Part shown: piece by piece, positions 1-7,910 of the stretch | Position numbering within the stretch: position 1 is the stretch's first letter | Layout of the letters: each line of letters starts with the position of its first letter | Source of the DNA: Achromobacter sp. AONIH1 | Lineage (GTDB): Bacteria > Pseudomonadota > Gammaproteobacteria > Burkholderiales > Burkholderiaceae_B | Length of the DNA: 64,000 bases | NCBI RefSeq assembly: GCF_002902905.1 | Contig: NZ_CP026124.1 | Span: 1,178,001 to 1,242,000 of the forward strand | Direction: 5' to 3' | The notes under the pieces: generated by a model | The model's input: only the letters and a program-made list of their open reading frames with translations | The model's database searches: none | Told to the model about the DNA's origin: nothing | Position numbers and translations under genes: made by a program

Positions 1-181
1 GCATCGCTGCTGACTGAAAAAGCCGGCTCCGCGCGATCCCGATGACGCGCGTATCGCGGTGGGTGAAATCGGTGAATCAAGGCGGTCCCCGCGTCGCGCG
101 CCTGAGGTGCGCACGCTGCCCCCGCGGGACCGTCGTCAGCCTTGGGGCGGCCAGACCATAACAACGCAAAGGGAGAAGGAC

Positions 182-1183
182 ATGCAGGAGACAAGACGGA
201 GATTCATCCAGGGCGTGGCGCTGGGGGCGGCGGCGCTGTCGCTGCCGCTGACCGGCCGCGCCTGGGCGGCGGGCGCGCAGGCCGTGCGCTACGGCGGCTC
301 GGCCTGGCTGGGCCATTACCCGGCCTGGCTGGCCATCCAGGCCGGCTATTTCAAGGCCGAGGGGCTGGACGTGGGCTGGGAATCGTTCGGCACCACGTCG
401 GCGCGCGTCAGCGCCCTGCTGTCGGGCAATATCGACATGGCGGTCACGGCCGCGCCGGCGGCGCTGGCGGTGATGGCGCGCGGGTCGAAGCACTTCGCCA
501 TCATCGGCGTGCCGGAGAATTTCGGCCGCGTGGAAGGGCTGATCGTGCGCGATGGCGTCAAGACTTTGGCTGATTTGAAGGGCAAGAAGGTCGGCGTGAC
601 CTTCGCGTCCAGCGCGCATCTGCTGGTGCTGAACCTGCTGGATCAGGCCGGGTTGAAGGCGGACAAGGACGTGACCGTGCTGAACGTGCCCGCGCCGGAA
701 ATGCCGGCCGCGTTCCAGTCCGGCCAGATCGATGCGGCGGCGGCCTGGACGCCGCAGTTCAACGCCATCAGCGCCATGCCGGGCGCGCGCGTGCTGGCGG
801 ATGACACGCAGTTCTCGCTCTACCGCGACTACGGCGTGACGCCGGGACCGGACGTGCTGGTGGCGCGCCGCGCCTTCCTGGAGAAAAACCCGGACGCGGT
901 GAAGCGTTTCTTGAAGGCGTATTTCCGCGCCAATGAGCAGCTGCGCGCGCAGCCGGACAGCGCCGTGACCGCGCTGGTGGAGCTGACCAAGCTGGCGCCG
1001 GCGGATCAGCTGGCGATGGTGAAGGGCGCCGACTGGTACGGCGCGGCGGACCAGCGCGGTTTGCTGGATCCGGGCGGCAAGTACATCGACGGCCTGCAGA
1101 AGCTGGCCGAGATGATGGTGCGCTACGGCCAGATCGACAAGGCGCCGCCGGTGCGCGAGTGGATCGACCCGGCCTATCTGTAG
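182..1183 (+). CDS. ABC transporter substrate-binding protein, SsuA/TauA/NMT1 type
   Basis: Periplasmic binding protein of 333 residues for a nitrate/sulfonate/taurine-type ABC importer. The N-terminus has a twin-arginine export signal (TRRRFIQG at residues 4-11, a hydrophobic stretch, then an Ala-X-Ala-like cleavage region near residue 29). The mature part shows the NMT1/SsuA-like fold pattern: WLGHYPAWLAIQAGYFKAEG near the start, then LKGKKVGV and an AAWTPQF segment. The start at 182 is chosen because a GGGAGAAGGA ribosome-binding site lies just upstream and the Tat signal begins there; an in-frame start at 59 would add 41 non-signal residues. It heads an operon with the permease and ATPase. 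The substrate cannot be read from sequence; a sulfonate, or an amine given the downstream oxidase, is possible. Confidence 0.85.
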   Translation: MQETRRRFIQGVALGAAALSLPLTGRAWAAGAQAVRYGGSAWLGHYPAWLAIQAGYFKAEGLDVGWESFGTTSARVSALLSGNIDMAVTAAPAALAVMARGSKHFAIIGVPENFGRVEGLIVRDGVKTLADLKGKKVGVTFASSAHLLVLNLLDQAGLKADKDVTVLNVPAPEMPAAFQSGQIDAAAAWTPQFNAISAMPGARVLADDTQFSLYRDYGVTPGPDVLVARRAFLEKNPDAVKRFLKAYFRANEQLRAQPDSAVTALVELTKLAPADQLAMVKGADWYGAADQRGLLDPGGKYIDGLQKLAEMMVRYGQIDKAPPVREWIDPAYL

Positions 1184-1251
1184 GACGCGCGGCGCCGGCC
1201 TGGCGCCGCGTTGTTCGCGCACCTGAACCTTCAACGCCTGGAATGAATTGA

Positions 1252-2025
1252 ATGATGAACGCCCCGACTCGCAAGCGGCGTCCCGACCTGATGCTGATCA
1301 GCAGCGTGTCCGTGATCGCGCTGCTGCTGTTCTGGGAGGCCGCGTGCCGCCTGCAATGGGTGGACCCGCTGTTCCTGCCTCCGCCCTCTTCCGTCTACGC
1401 CCGCATGGCGGGCATGTGGGAACAGGGTTCCCTGATGTCCCACATCCTGGCGTCCGCGCGCCGCGTGATGGTGGGGTTCGCCGCCGCCACCGCGCTGGCG
1501 ATCCCGCTGGGCATTTTCCTGGGCACGTCGCGGCGCGCCCGCGCGGCCTTCGATCCGATCCTGTCCTTCCTGCGGCCGCTGCCGTCGATGAGCTGGATTC
1601 CGCTGTCGCTGCTGTGGTTCGGCATCACCGAGACGCAGAAGTACAGCATCGTCTTCATGGGCACCTTCGCGCCCGCGCTGCTGTACGTGATCGAGGCCAC
1701 GCGCAATATCGATCCGCTGCTGATCCGCGCCGCGCGCAACCTGGGCGCGAGCGGGCCGCAGGTGATGCGCCTGGTGATCCTGCCGGCCAGCCTGCCGCAG
1801 ATCTTCAGCGGCTTCAAGGTGATCCTGGGGCTGTCCTGGACCTGCGTGATCTCCGCCGAGCTGGTGGCGGCGAAGGAAGGGCTGGGCTTTCTGATCATGA
1901 ACGGCAAGGAATTCTTCCAGACCGACACGGTGGTGCTGGGCATGGCGCTCATCAGCGTCACGGTGCTGATCACCGACGTGGTGTTCCGCGTCATCGAAAA
2001 CAGGGTGCTGGCATGGTCGCGGTGA
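1252..2025 (+). CDS. ABC transporter permease, SsuC/TauC type
   Basis: Inner-membrane permease of 257 residues with about six hydrophobic segments. The cytoplasmic EAA loop is visible as RAARNLGASGPQVMRLVILPASLPQI (about residues 161-186), the ATPase contact site of BPD_transp_1 permeases. The length is normal for SsuC/TauC. It lies 68 bp after the binding-protein gene, and its stop overlaps the start of the ATPase gene by 13 bp, which suggests translational coupling. The reading frame at 1248 that runs through this gene is a shadow, except for its last part, which is the ATPase. Confidence 0.9.
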   Translation: MMNAPTRKRRPDLMLISSVSVIALLLFWEAACRLQWVDPLFLPPPSSVYARMAGMWEQGSLMSHILASARRVMVGFAAATALAIPLGIFLGTSRRARAAFDPILSFLRPLPSMSWIPLSLLWFGITETQKYSIVFMGTFAPALLYVIEATRNIDPLLIRAARNLGASGPQVMRLVILPASLPQIFSGFKVILGLSWTCVISAELVAAKEGLGFLIMNGKEFFQTDTVVLGMALISVTVLITDVVFRVIENRVLAWSR

Positions 2026-2828
2026 ATACGAAGGCGGATACGATGGCGAACGACACGATGATCTCGCTCGAAGGCATCTCCAAGTCCTTCGGCTCCTTCC
2101 ATGCGCTGCAAGGCGTGGATCTGGAGGTCAAGCGCGGCGAGTTCCTGGTGGTGCTGGGCGCCTCGGGCTGCGGCAAGTCCACGCTGCTGAACCTGATCAC
2201 CGGCTTCGAGCAGCCAAGCGCCGGCCGCATCGTGGTCAATGGCCGCGAGGTGCGCGACGTGGATCCGCATTGCGGCATGGTGTTCCAGCAGTACGCGCTG
2301 TTTCCCTGGCTGACGGTGGCCGAGAACGTGGCCTTCGGCCTGAAGCTCAAGGGCGTGCCGGCCGCCGAGCGCCGCGCCACCGCGCAGCAGTTCATCGAGA
2401 TGGTGGGCCTGAAGGGCTTCGAGGACGCCTATCCCAAGGCGCTGTCCGGCGGCATGCGCCAGCGCGTGTCCATCGCGCGGGTGCTGGCCAACGATCCCGA
2501 CGTGATACTGCTGGACGAGCCCTTCGCGGCGCTGGACGCGATGACGCGGCAGGTGCTGCAGGAAGAGCTGACGCGCATCTACGAGCGCAGCGGCAAGACC
2601 ATTATCTTCATCACGCACTCCATCGACGAGGCGCTGCTGTTGTCCAACCGCATGGTCATCATGAGCGCGCGGCCGGGCCGCGTGGCTTGCGATATTCCCA
2701 ACGACCTGCCCTTTCCGCGCAATGCCGACGTGCAGCTGTCGCCGCGCTACATCGAGCTGAAGTCGCAGATCTGGGGCATCGTGCAGAACGAAGTCATGCG
2801 CAGCCTGCAGGCGCGCGCCGACCAATGA
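2013..2828 (+). CDS. ABC transporter ATP-binding protein, SsuB/TauB type
   Basis: ATPase subunit of 271 residues for the importer encoded upstream. Walker A is GASGCGKST (49-57), the Q-loop is VFQQYALFPW (90-99), the signature is LSGGMRQR (144-151), Walker B is VILLDEP (164-170), and a switch His follows in FITHS. These are the features of the nitrate/sulfonate/taurine subclass. The ATG at 2013 overlaps the permease stop by 13 bp; an alternative ATG at 2043 would remove ten residues. The product would energise uptake through the permease. Confidence 0.9.
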   Translation: MVAVNTKADTMANDTMISLEGISKSFGSFHALQGVDLEVKRGEFLVVLGASGCGKSTLLNLITGFEQPSAGRIVVNGREVRDVDPHCGMVFQQYALFPWLTVAENVAFGLKLKGVPAAERRATAQQFIEMVGLKGFEDAYPKALSGGMRQRVSIARVLANDPDVILLDEPFAALDAMTRQVLQEELTRIYERSGKTIIFITHSIDEALLLSNRMVIMSARPGRVACDIPNDLPFPRNADVQLSPRYIELKSQIWGIVQNEVMRSLQARADQ

Positions 2829-2885
2829 GACGCGCGGCGGCGCGCCGGCGAACGCTATTCCAACCGCAACACTGAACCCATCATC

Positions 2886-4202
2886 ATGTCTCACCCCTCA
2901 GGGCAATCGCGGACTTTTCCCCACTACCAAAGCGGCTCGGGCTGGAACGCCATGCTGCCGGCGCGCGCGCCGCGCGTGGCCGCGCCGCCGCAGTCGCGCT
3001 TCAAGCATGTGGTCATCGGCGCCGGCTACACCGGCCTGGCGGCCGCGCGCCGGCTGGCTGAATTGCAGCCGCAGGAACCCATCCTGGTGCTGGACGCCAG
3101 CAGCGCCGGCGAAGGCTCGGCCGGACGCAACTCGGGCTTCCTGATCAACCTGCCCCACAACACGCGCATGAGCGGGCATCACAGCCCGCTGCAGATCGCG
3201 CGCAAGCAGATCGCCATGTACCAGGCCGGGCTGGACTGGCTGGCGCAGCTGTCGCAACAGGGCGGCTTCGATTGCGGCTGGGACCTGGCTGGCAAGTACC
3301 ACGCCGCCGCCACCGAGGGGGGCAGCCGGAACCTGCGCGCGTCGCTGGCGCAGTATCGCGACTGGGGTGTGGCGTACACCGAGCTGGACCGCGACGCGAT
3401 GCGCGAGCAGCTGGGCACGGACTACTACCAGTTCGGCTACCACTCGATGAACAACGTCTTCGTGCAGCCCGCCGCGCTGATTCGCGGACTGGCCGACACG
3501 CTGCCGGACAACGTCTGGCTGATGGAGAACAATCCGGTCGAATCGGTGGATGGCGGCGGTCCCTACATCGTGCGCACGCGCAATGGCCCGTTCAGCGCCG
3601 ACAACGTGATCCTGGCCAACAATGCCTTCGCGCGGCGGCTGGGTTTCCTGCGCAGCCGGCTGGTCACCATCTACACCTACGCGGGCGTGACGCCGGTGCT
3701 GGACGCGGCGCAGCAGGCGCTGCTGGGCCAGCGCGACCAGTGGGGCGTCATTCCCGCCAACCGCCTGGGCACCACGCTGCGCCGCATCCGTGGCGGTAGG
3801 TTCATGGTGCGCAGCGCCTATTCCTACGAGGCCGAGCAACCGCTGGAGCGCATGGCCGGACAGTTGCGCGCGTCGTTCCAGCGCCGCTATCCGCAACTAG
3901 CCGCGCATGATTTCGAGTACGTGTGGAGCGGTTCCACCGCCCTGACCGGCAACGGCGCATCCTTCGTCGGCGAGGTCCGGCCCGGGCTTTACGCCGCCGT
4001 TGGCTGCAATGGCGCGGGCGTCATCAAGGGCACGATCCACGGCCGCCTGCTGGCCGAGCGCATCGCCGGCCAGCGCAGCGCCATGCTGGATGACCTGGAA
4101 GCCCTGGAGAAACCGAACTGGCTGCCGCCCGATCCGCTGCGGCGCATCGGGGTGCTGACGGCGATTGCCTGTCAGGTGAGGAAGGCGGGGTTGGAGAAGT
4201 AG
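2886..4202 (+). CDS. FAD-dependent oxidoreductase, DAO family (PuuB/OrdL-like)
   Basis: Flavoprotein of 438 residues in the D-amino-acid-oxidase fold family. The dinucleotide-binding motif is VIGAGYTGLAAARRL (43-57), followed by a typical second FAD contact SAGRNSGFL and a C-terminal GCNGAGVIKGT segment. Overall it resembles gamma-glutamylputrescine oxidase/OrdL proteins that oxidise amines or N-substituted amino acids. It follows the ABC ATPase by 57 bp on the same strand, so the imported compound may be its substrate; this is an inference from position. The true substrate is not determined by sequence. Confidence 0.8.
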   Translation: MSHPSGQSRTFPHYQSGSGWNAMLPARAPRVAAPPQSRFKHVVIGAGYTGLAAARRLAELQPQEPILVLDASSAGEGSAGRNSGFLINLPHNTRMSGHHSPLQIARKQIAMYQAGLDWLAQLSQQGGFDCGWDLAGKYHAAATEGGSRNLRASLAQYRDWGVAYTELDRDAMREQLGTDYYQFGYHSMNNVFVQPAALIRGLADTLPDNVWLMENNPVESVDGGGPYIVRTRNGPFSADNVILANNAFARRLGFLRSRLVTIYTYAGVTPVLDAAQQALLGQRDQWGVIPANRLGTTLRRIRGGRFMVRSAYSYEAEQPLERMAGQLRASFQRRYPQLAAHDFEYVWSGSTALTGNGASFVGEVRPGLYAAVGCNGAGVIKGTIHGRLLAERIAGQRSAMLDDLEALEKPNWLPPDPLRRIGVLTAIACQVRKAGLEK

Positions 4203-4215
4203 AGGGGCAACGGGG

Positions 4216-4635
4216 TCAATCGGCCGGTCGATTCAGGAAGTCGGCTGGCTTCAGAATTTCGATTCCATGGAACGGATGCAGCTCAAGCAGATCGTTGTCC
4301 CCTGTCAGGATCATCCGTGCGTCGCCGTTCAGGGCGATATCCAGGAATTTGTCGTCCTTGGGGTCTCGGCACGCCGTGATGCGTTGCGTGATGGGAATGA
4401 CGCGCACAATGCCCCCCAGCAGGCGGATGAATTGTTGTCGGTCGGCGAGAGAAACGTAGCGGTCGAACTTGGGCCGTGCGAGCACGTCGACCAATTCCGT
4501 CAGCGTGTCTTCCGACATGAGGGGAAGACCCCAGGCCAGGCCGTGATCCACGGCTTTGGCGGCTTGGCCGCCGGGCATGAGCAAACGGCTGATCCAGAGG
4601 TTGGTGTCGATCACCAGCTTGCGGTCAGTCCTCAC
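4216..4635 (-). CDS. PIN-domain toxin (putative toxin-antitoxin ribonuclease)
   Basis: Small protein of 139 residues with a complete PIN nuclease acidic set: Asp10 in VIDTNLW, Glu47, Asp91/Asp94/Asp95 with Asp99 in DPKDDKFLD, and Asp113/Asp115 in TGDND. These residues bind the metal ions used to cut RNA. The subfamily is the putative toxin component family often paired with Phd/YefM antitoxins. Its start overlaps the antitoxin stop by 11 bp, so the two are translationally coupled with the antitoxin first. No truncation is visible, so the toxin is probably functional. Confidence 0.85.
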   Translation of the reverse strand: MRTDRKLVIDTNLWISRLLMPGGQAAKAVDHGLAWGLPLMSEDTLTELVDVLARPKFDRYVSLADRQQFIRLLGGIVRVIPITQRITACRDPKDDKFLDIALNGDARMILTGDNDLLELHPFHGIEILKPADFLNRPAD

Positions 4636-4876
4636 GGTCTAGCAATTCCCGCAGCACGTCTTCGGTCATGCCGGCTTCTTGCGCCTTGGCGCCCACCCGG
4701 TCGCTGAATCGCTGGAATTCCGCCACGTTCAGATGGACCAGGCGTTCATACTCGTCCACGGACATGACCACCACCACATCCCGCTTTTGGCGCTGGATGA
4801 TGACGGGTTCTCGGCGGGCGGCTTCGATGACATCTGCGAATTCCTGCCTGGCTTCGCTGGCGGTAATGGTGCGCAT
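4625..4876 (-). CDS. Phd/YefM-family antitoxin
   Basis: Antitoxin of 83 residues. The Phd/YefM N-terminal DNA-binding fold is recognisable in TITASEARQEFADVIEAARRE, followed by VVVVMSVDEYERL, with an acidic C-terminal tail that would neutralise the PIN toxin. The ATG at 4876 is preferred because a GGAG sits 7 bases upstream; an in-frame ATG at 4912 would place the protein start inside the operator dyad. It is first in a two-gene operon with the toxin and likely represses its own promoter through the dyad at 4895-4913. Confidence 0.85.
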   Translation of the reverse strand: MRTITASEARQEFADVIEAARREPVIIQRQKRDVVVVMSVDEYERLVHLNVAEFQRFSDRVGAKAQEAGMTEDVLRELLDRED

Positions 4877-4894
4877 GGTGTTTGCTCCGTACGT

Positions 4895-4913
4895 TTTGTA
4901 CAAATCGTACAAA
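4895..4913. promoter_or_regulatory. Probable Phd autoregulatory operator
   Basis: A perfect inverted repeat, TTTGTAC (4895-4901) and GTACAAA (4907-4913), with a 5-bp AAATC spacer, lies 19 bp upstream of the chosen antitoxin start. GTACAAAT also occurs twice in tandem. The position and size fit the autoregulatory operators of Phd/YefM systems. No binding data are available. Confidence 0.5.
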
Positions 4914-5017
4914 TAAATCGCAGCTTAGGCAAACCGCGATATGTGAGTTTCTTGACGCAGAAGGCCCATGTCGTGGCAACCGCCAATCAGGCGATACCTG
5001 GCCAGCCCGACCCGGCG

Positions 5018-6244
5018 TCAGGCCGGAACCAGCGTGCGCAGCTTGCGCAGCTCCGGGAACCACCACATCCACAACCCGGCCACCGCCACGGTGCCCAGTC
5101 CGCCGATCACCACGGCCGGCACCGCGCCGACCAGCGCGGCCATCACGCCGGACTCGAATTCGCCGAGCTGGTTGGACGCGCTGACGAACAGCGTGTTGAC
5201 GGCGCTGACGCGGCCCAGCATGTGGTCGGGCGTGTTCAGCTGCACCAGCGACGAGCGCAGCACCACGCTGACGGCGTCGGCCGCGCCCAGCACCACCAGC
5301 GCGGCGATCGACAGCGGGATGGAGGTGGACAGCCCGAACACCGTGGTGGCCAGTCCGAACACCATCAGCGCGCTGAACAGCAGGCGGCCGACCTGGTTGC
5401 CCAGGCTCAGCCGCGCCAGGGTCAGCGACATCAGCATGGCGCCGCAGGCGGGCGCGGCGCGCAGCGCGCCCAGCGCCCAGGGGCCGGCCTGCAGGATGTC
5501 CTTGGCGTAGATGGGCAGCAGCGCGACGGCGCCGCCCAGCAGCACGGCGAACAGGTCCAGCGACAGCGTGCCCAGCAGCAGCCGGCGCTGGAAGATGAAG
5601 GTGATGCCGGCGAACAGCGTGTGCCAGGTGGTCGGCTCCTTGCGCGGCGGCGTCCTGTCGATCTTCATGCTGGCGACGGCGGCGAAGGCGGTCAGGTACA
5701 GAGCGGCGGCCACGCAGTAGATCCAGCCCGCGCCCAGGCCGTAGCCCACGCCGCCCAGCGCCGGCCCGGCGATCTGCGCGATCTGCCCGCCCGACGAGGA
5801 CAGGGCCGTGGCGCGCGGCAGCCATTCGCGCGGCACCACGGCGGGGATCAGCGTGGACAGCGTGGGCGCCTCGAAGGCGCGCGCCGAGCTCATGATGATG
5901 AGCGTGGCGTAGATCAGCGGCTTGCCGCCCAGGCCGTGCAGCGCGGCGACCGCCAGCATCAGCGTGGCCAGCACTTCCACCGCCATGCAGATGGCCACGA
6001 TCTTGCGGCGGTCGTATCGGTCGGCCACGTGGCCCACCACCAGCGTCAGCGCCGCCATCGGCAGGAACTGAGCCAGCCCGATCAGGCCCAGGTCCAGCGC
6101 GCTGCCGGACAGTTCGTAGATCTGCCAGCCCACGGCGACCGAGACGATCTGGAAGGCCAGCGACGCGCTCACGCGCGCGAAGAGGAAATGCAGGAAGGCG
6201 GGGCGTCCTAACGGACTGGGACCGGAGGTGTCTGGGGCAGGCAT
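5018..6244 (-). CDS. MFS transporter (MFS_3 / EntS-like)
   Basis: Integral membrane protein of 408 residues with about twelve hydrophobic segments. The MFS loop 2-3 motif is present as GHVADRYDRRKIV (about residues 71-83). The sequence resembles the MFS_3 group, which includes enterobactin exporter EntS and other small-molecule exporters. It is transcribed alone, between the toxin-antitoxin pair and the efflux operon. Substrate unknown; export of a small hydrophobic or siderophore-like compound is the family expectation. Confidence 0.8.
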   Translation of the reverse strand: MPAPDTSGPSPLGRPAFLHFLFARVSASLAFQIVSVAVGWQIYELSGSALDLGLIGLAQFLPMAALTLVVGHVADRYDRRKIVAICMAVEVLATLMLAVAALHGLGGKPLIYATLIIMSSARAFEAPTLSTLIPAVVPREWLPRATALSSSGGQIAQIAGPALGGVGYGLGAGWIYCVAAALYLTAFAAVASMKIDRTPPRKEPTTWHTLFAGITFIFQRRLLLGTLSLDLFAVLLGGAVALLPIYAKDILQAGPWALGALRAAPACGAMLMSLTLARLSLGNQVGRLLFSALMVFGLATTVFGLSTSIPLSIAALVVLGAADAVSVVLRSSLVQLNTPDHMLGRVSAVNTLFVSASNQLGEFESGVMAALVGAVPAVVIGGLGTVAVAGLWMWWFPELRKLRTLVPA

Positions 6245-6335
6245 GGCGGGTCGCGCGGCGCGGGCGAAAGCTTCCGATTCTAGGCGCGGCGGGCTGACGG
6301 CGAGCTAAAGGGGGCGGACCAGCGGCCGCGCCGTC

Positions 6336-7910
6336 CTAGCGTTCGTCCAGCAGCGACACCCTGCCCGTCGCCACCGCCAGCACCGCCGCCGCCGAGCGCG
6401 CATTGGCGATGCTGTCGGCGTAGGCGTTCTGCGCGACCAGCATCTGGCTCTGCGCCAGCGTGGCGTCGGTCAGCGAGCCCACGCCGTTGCGATAGGCGGC
6501 GGACGCGGCGTCGTAGGTGACGCGCGCGGCTTTCAGCAGCGCGACGGCGGCCTCGTTCGCGGCGATGCCCGAGCGCAGCGCATTGCGGGCGGCGACGATC
6601 TGGCGCGTGGCGTCCTGTTTGGCGCGGGTCAGGCGTTCGCCGGCGCTGGCGGCGTCGTTGCGCGCCTGCATCCGCGCCGCCGCGCGCAGGCCGCCGTCGT
6701 ACAGCGGCAGCGTCACGCCCAGGAAGACGCTGGAGCCGGAACGGCTGCCGTCCAGGTTGACGGTGCCGGCCTGCTGGCCGATGGCGGGCACGGCGGTGAT
6801 GGACGAGCGCCCCGAGGTGTGCGAGGTCGACGCGGACAGGAAGACCTTGGGCAGGAAGTCCGAGTCCGCCGCGCGCGCCTTGGCCTGTTCGGCCTGCTCG
6901 GCCGCGTAGGCGGCCAGCACGTCGGGGCGGCGCGCCAGCGCGTCGGTGATGATCTGTTCGACCGGCTGTGCCAGCGCGGGCGACAGCGCGTGATCGGGCA
7001 GCGCGGCGATGCGCGGCTGCGCCAGCGGCGAGATGCCCATGGCGGTGATCAGCGCCAGATAAGCGTCCTGTTCGGCTCCGTCGGCGGTGACAGTGGCCAG
7101 CCGGGCCTGTTCGCGGTTCTGGGTCGCCTGCGCCACCTCGACCACGGTGCCCTGGCCTTGCCGGTAGCGCGCGTTGGCAGCATCGAGCAGGGTGCCGGCA
7201 TTGACCAGGCCCTGCCGCGCGTTGACGGTGCGCGCGCGCGCCGCGATATAGCCGTGGTAGGCGACGCTGACCTCCTGGACCAGCTGCTGGTGCACGGCGG
7301 TCAGGGCGACGTTGCCGGCGATGGTCGCCTGTTCGGCGGCCTGCACGCGCGCCTGCCGGCCGCCGAAGTCGAACAGCAGCCATTGCAGCGAGAGCACGCC
7401 CACGGTGCCGTGCGTGCTGCTGTTGCTGGAGGAGTCTCCCAGGCCGATGTTGCTGGAGCCGTTGCTGTGGCGCCAGCCCGTCATGGCGGTGGCGGCCAGC
7501 TGCGGCAGGTAGACGCTCTTGACCATGCCGGTGGCCAGCGCGGCGTTGCGCGCCGCGTTCCAGGCGATGCGGGTGCGCGGATTGGACGATTGCGCTAGGT
7601 CGATGAGTTCGGCCAAGGTGTATTCGTGGCCGGGATCGATGGCGTTGTCTTGCGGCACCGCGCCGGCGGCGGCGTTGGCCGGCAGCACGTAGCGCGCGTC
7701 GGGGCTGTCGGGCCGGGCCGGGCCGGAGACGATGGCGCCGCTGGCGTCGACGGGTGGCGTCCAGGGCCGGTCGGCGCGCGGTGGGGCCAGGTCCAGCGAC
7801 GAGGTGGCGCAGCCGGCCAGGCTCAACAGCAGGGCCGGCCAGGACAGGCGCGGCAGCGGGATTGGCCAGGATGGGCGGACGGACAGGCTCGGCATCTTAG
7901 GCAGGGGCAT
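6336..7910 (-). CDS. mdtP: Outer-membrane efflux lipoprotein, NodT/MdtP type
   Basis: TolC-family outer-membrane channel of 524 residues. The N-terminus has a lipoprotein signal with lipobox LAGC (Cys34). The two tandem outer-membrane-factor repeats are visible through the paired Leu/Ala-rich coiled-coil segments with YRQG (first half) and YRNG (second half). Its start overlaps the end of the FUSC transporter gene by 14 bp. It is the last gene of a ytcA-mdtN-mdtO-mdtP-like operon and would form the exit duct. The assignment to the MdtP group rests on operon structure and component sizes. Confidence 0.85.
   Translation of the reverse strand: MPLPKMPSLSVRPSWPIPLPRLSWPALLLSLAGCATSSLDLAPPRADRPWTPPVDASGAIVSGPARPDSPDARYVLPANAAAGAVPQDNAIDPGHEYTLAELIDLAQSSNPRTRIAWNAARNAALATGMVKSVYLPQLAATAMTGWRHSNGSSNIGLGDSSSNSSTHGTVGVLSLQWLLFDFGGRQARVQAAEQATIAGNVALTAVHQQLVQEVSVAYHGYIAARARTVNARQGLVNAGTLLDAANARYRQGQGTVVEVAQATQNREQARLATVTADGAEQDAYLALITAMGISPLAQPRIAALPDHALSPALAQPVEQIITDALARRPDVLAAYAAEQAEQAKARAADSDFLPKVFLSASTSHTSGRSSITAVPAIGQQAGTVNLDGSRSGSSVFLGVTLPLYDGGLRAAARMQARNDAASAGERLTRAKQDATRQIVAARNALRSGIAANEAAVALLKAARVTYDAASAAYRNGVGSLTDATLAQSQMLVAQNAYADSIANARSAAAVLAVATGRVSLLDER

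Noticed and set aside
1..181. Gene fragment at the left edge
   Set aside because: No frame here has protein character; it is best seen as the upstream region of the first ABC operon.
1248..2012. N-terminal part of the long frame that includes the ABC ATPase
   Set aside because: This part overlaps the permease out of frame and is not protein-like; the ATPase starts at 2013.
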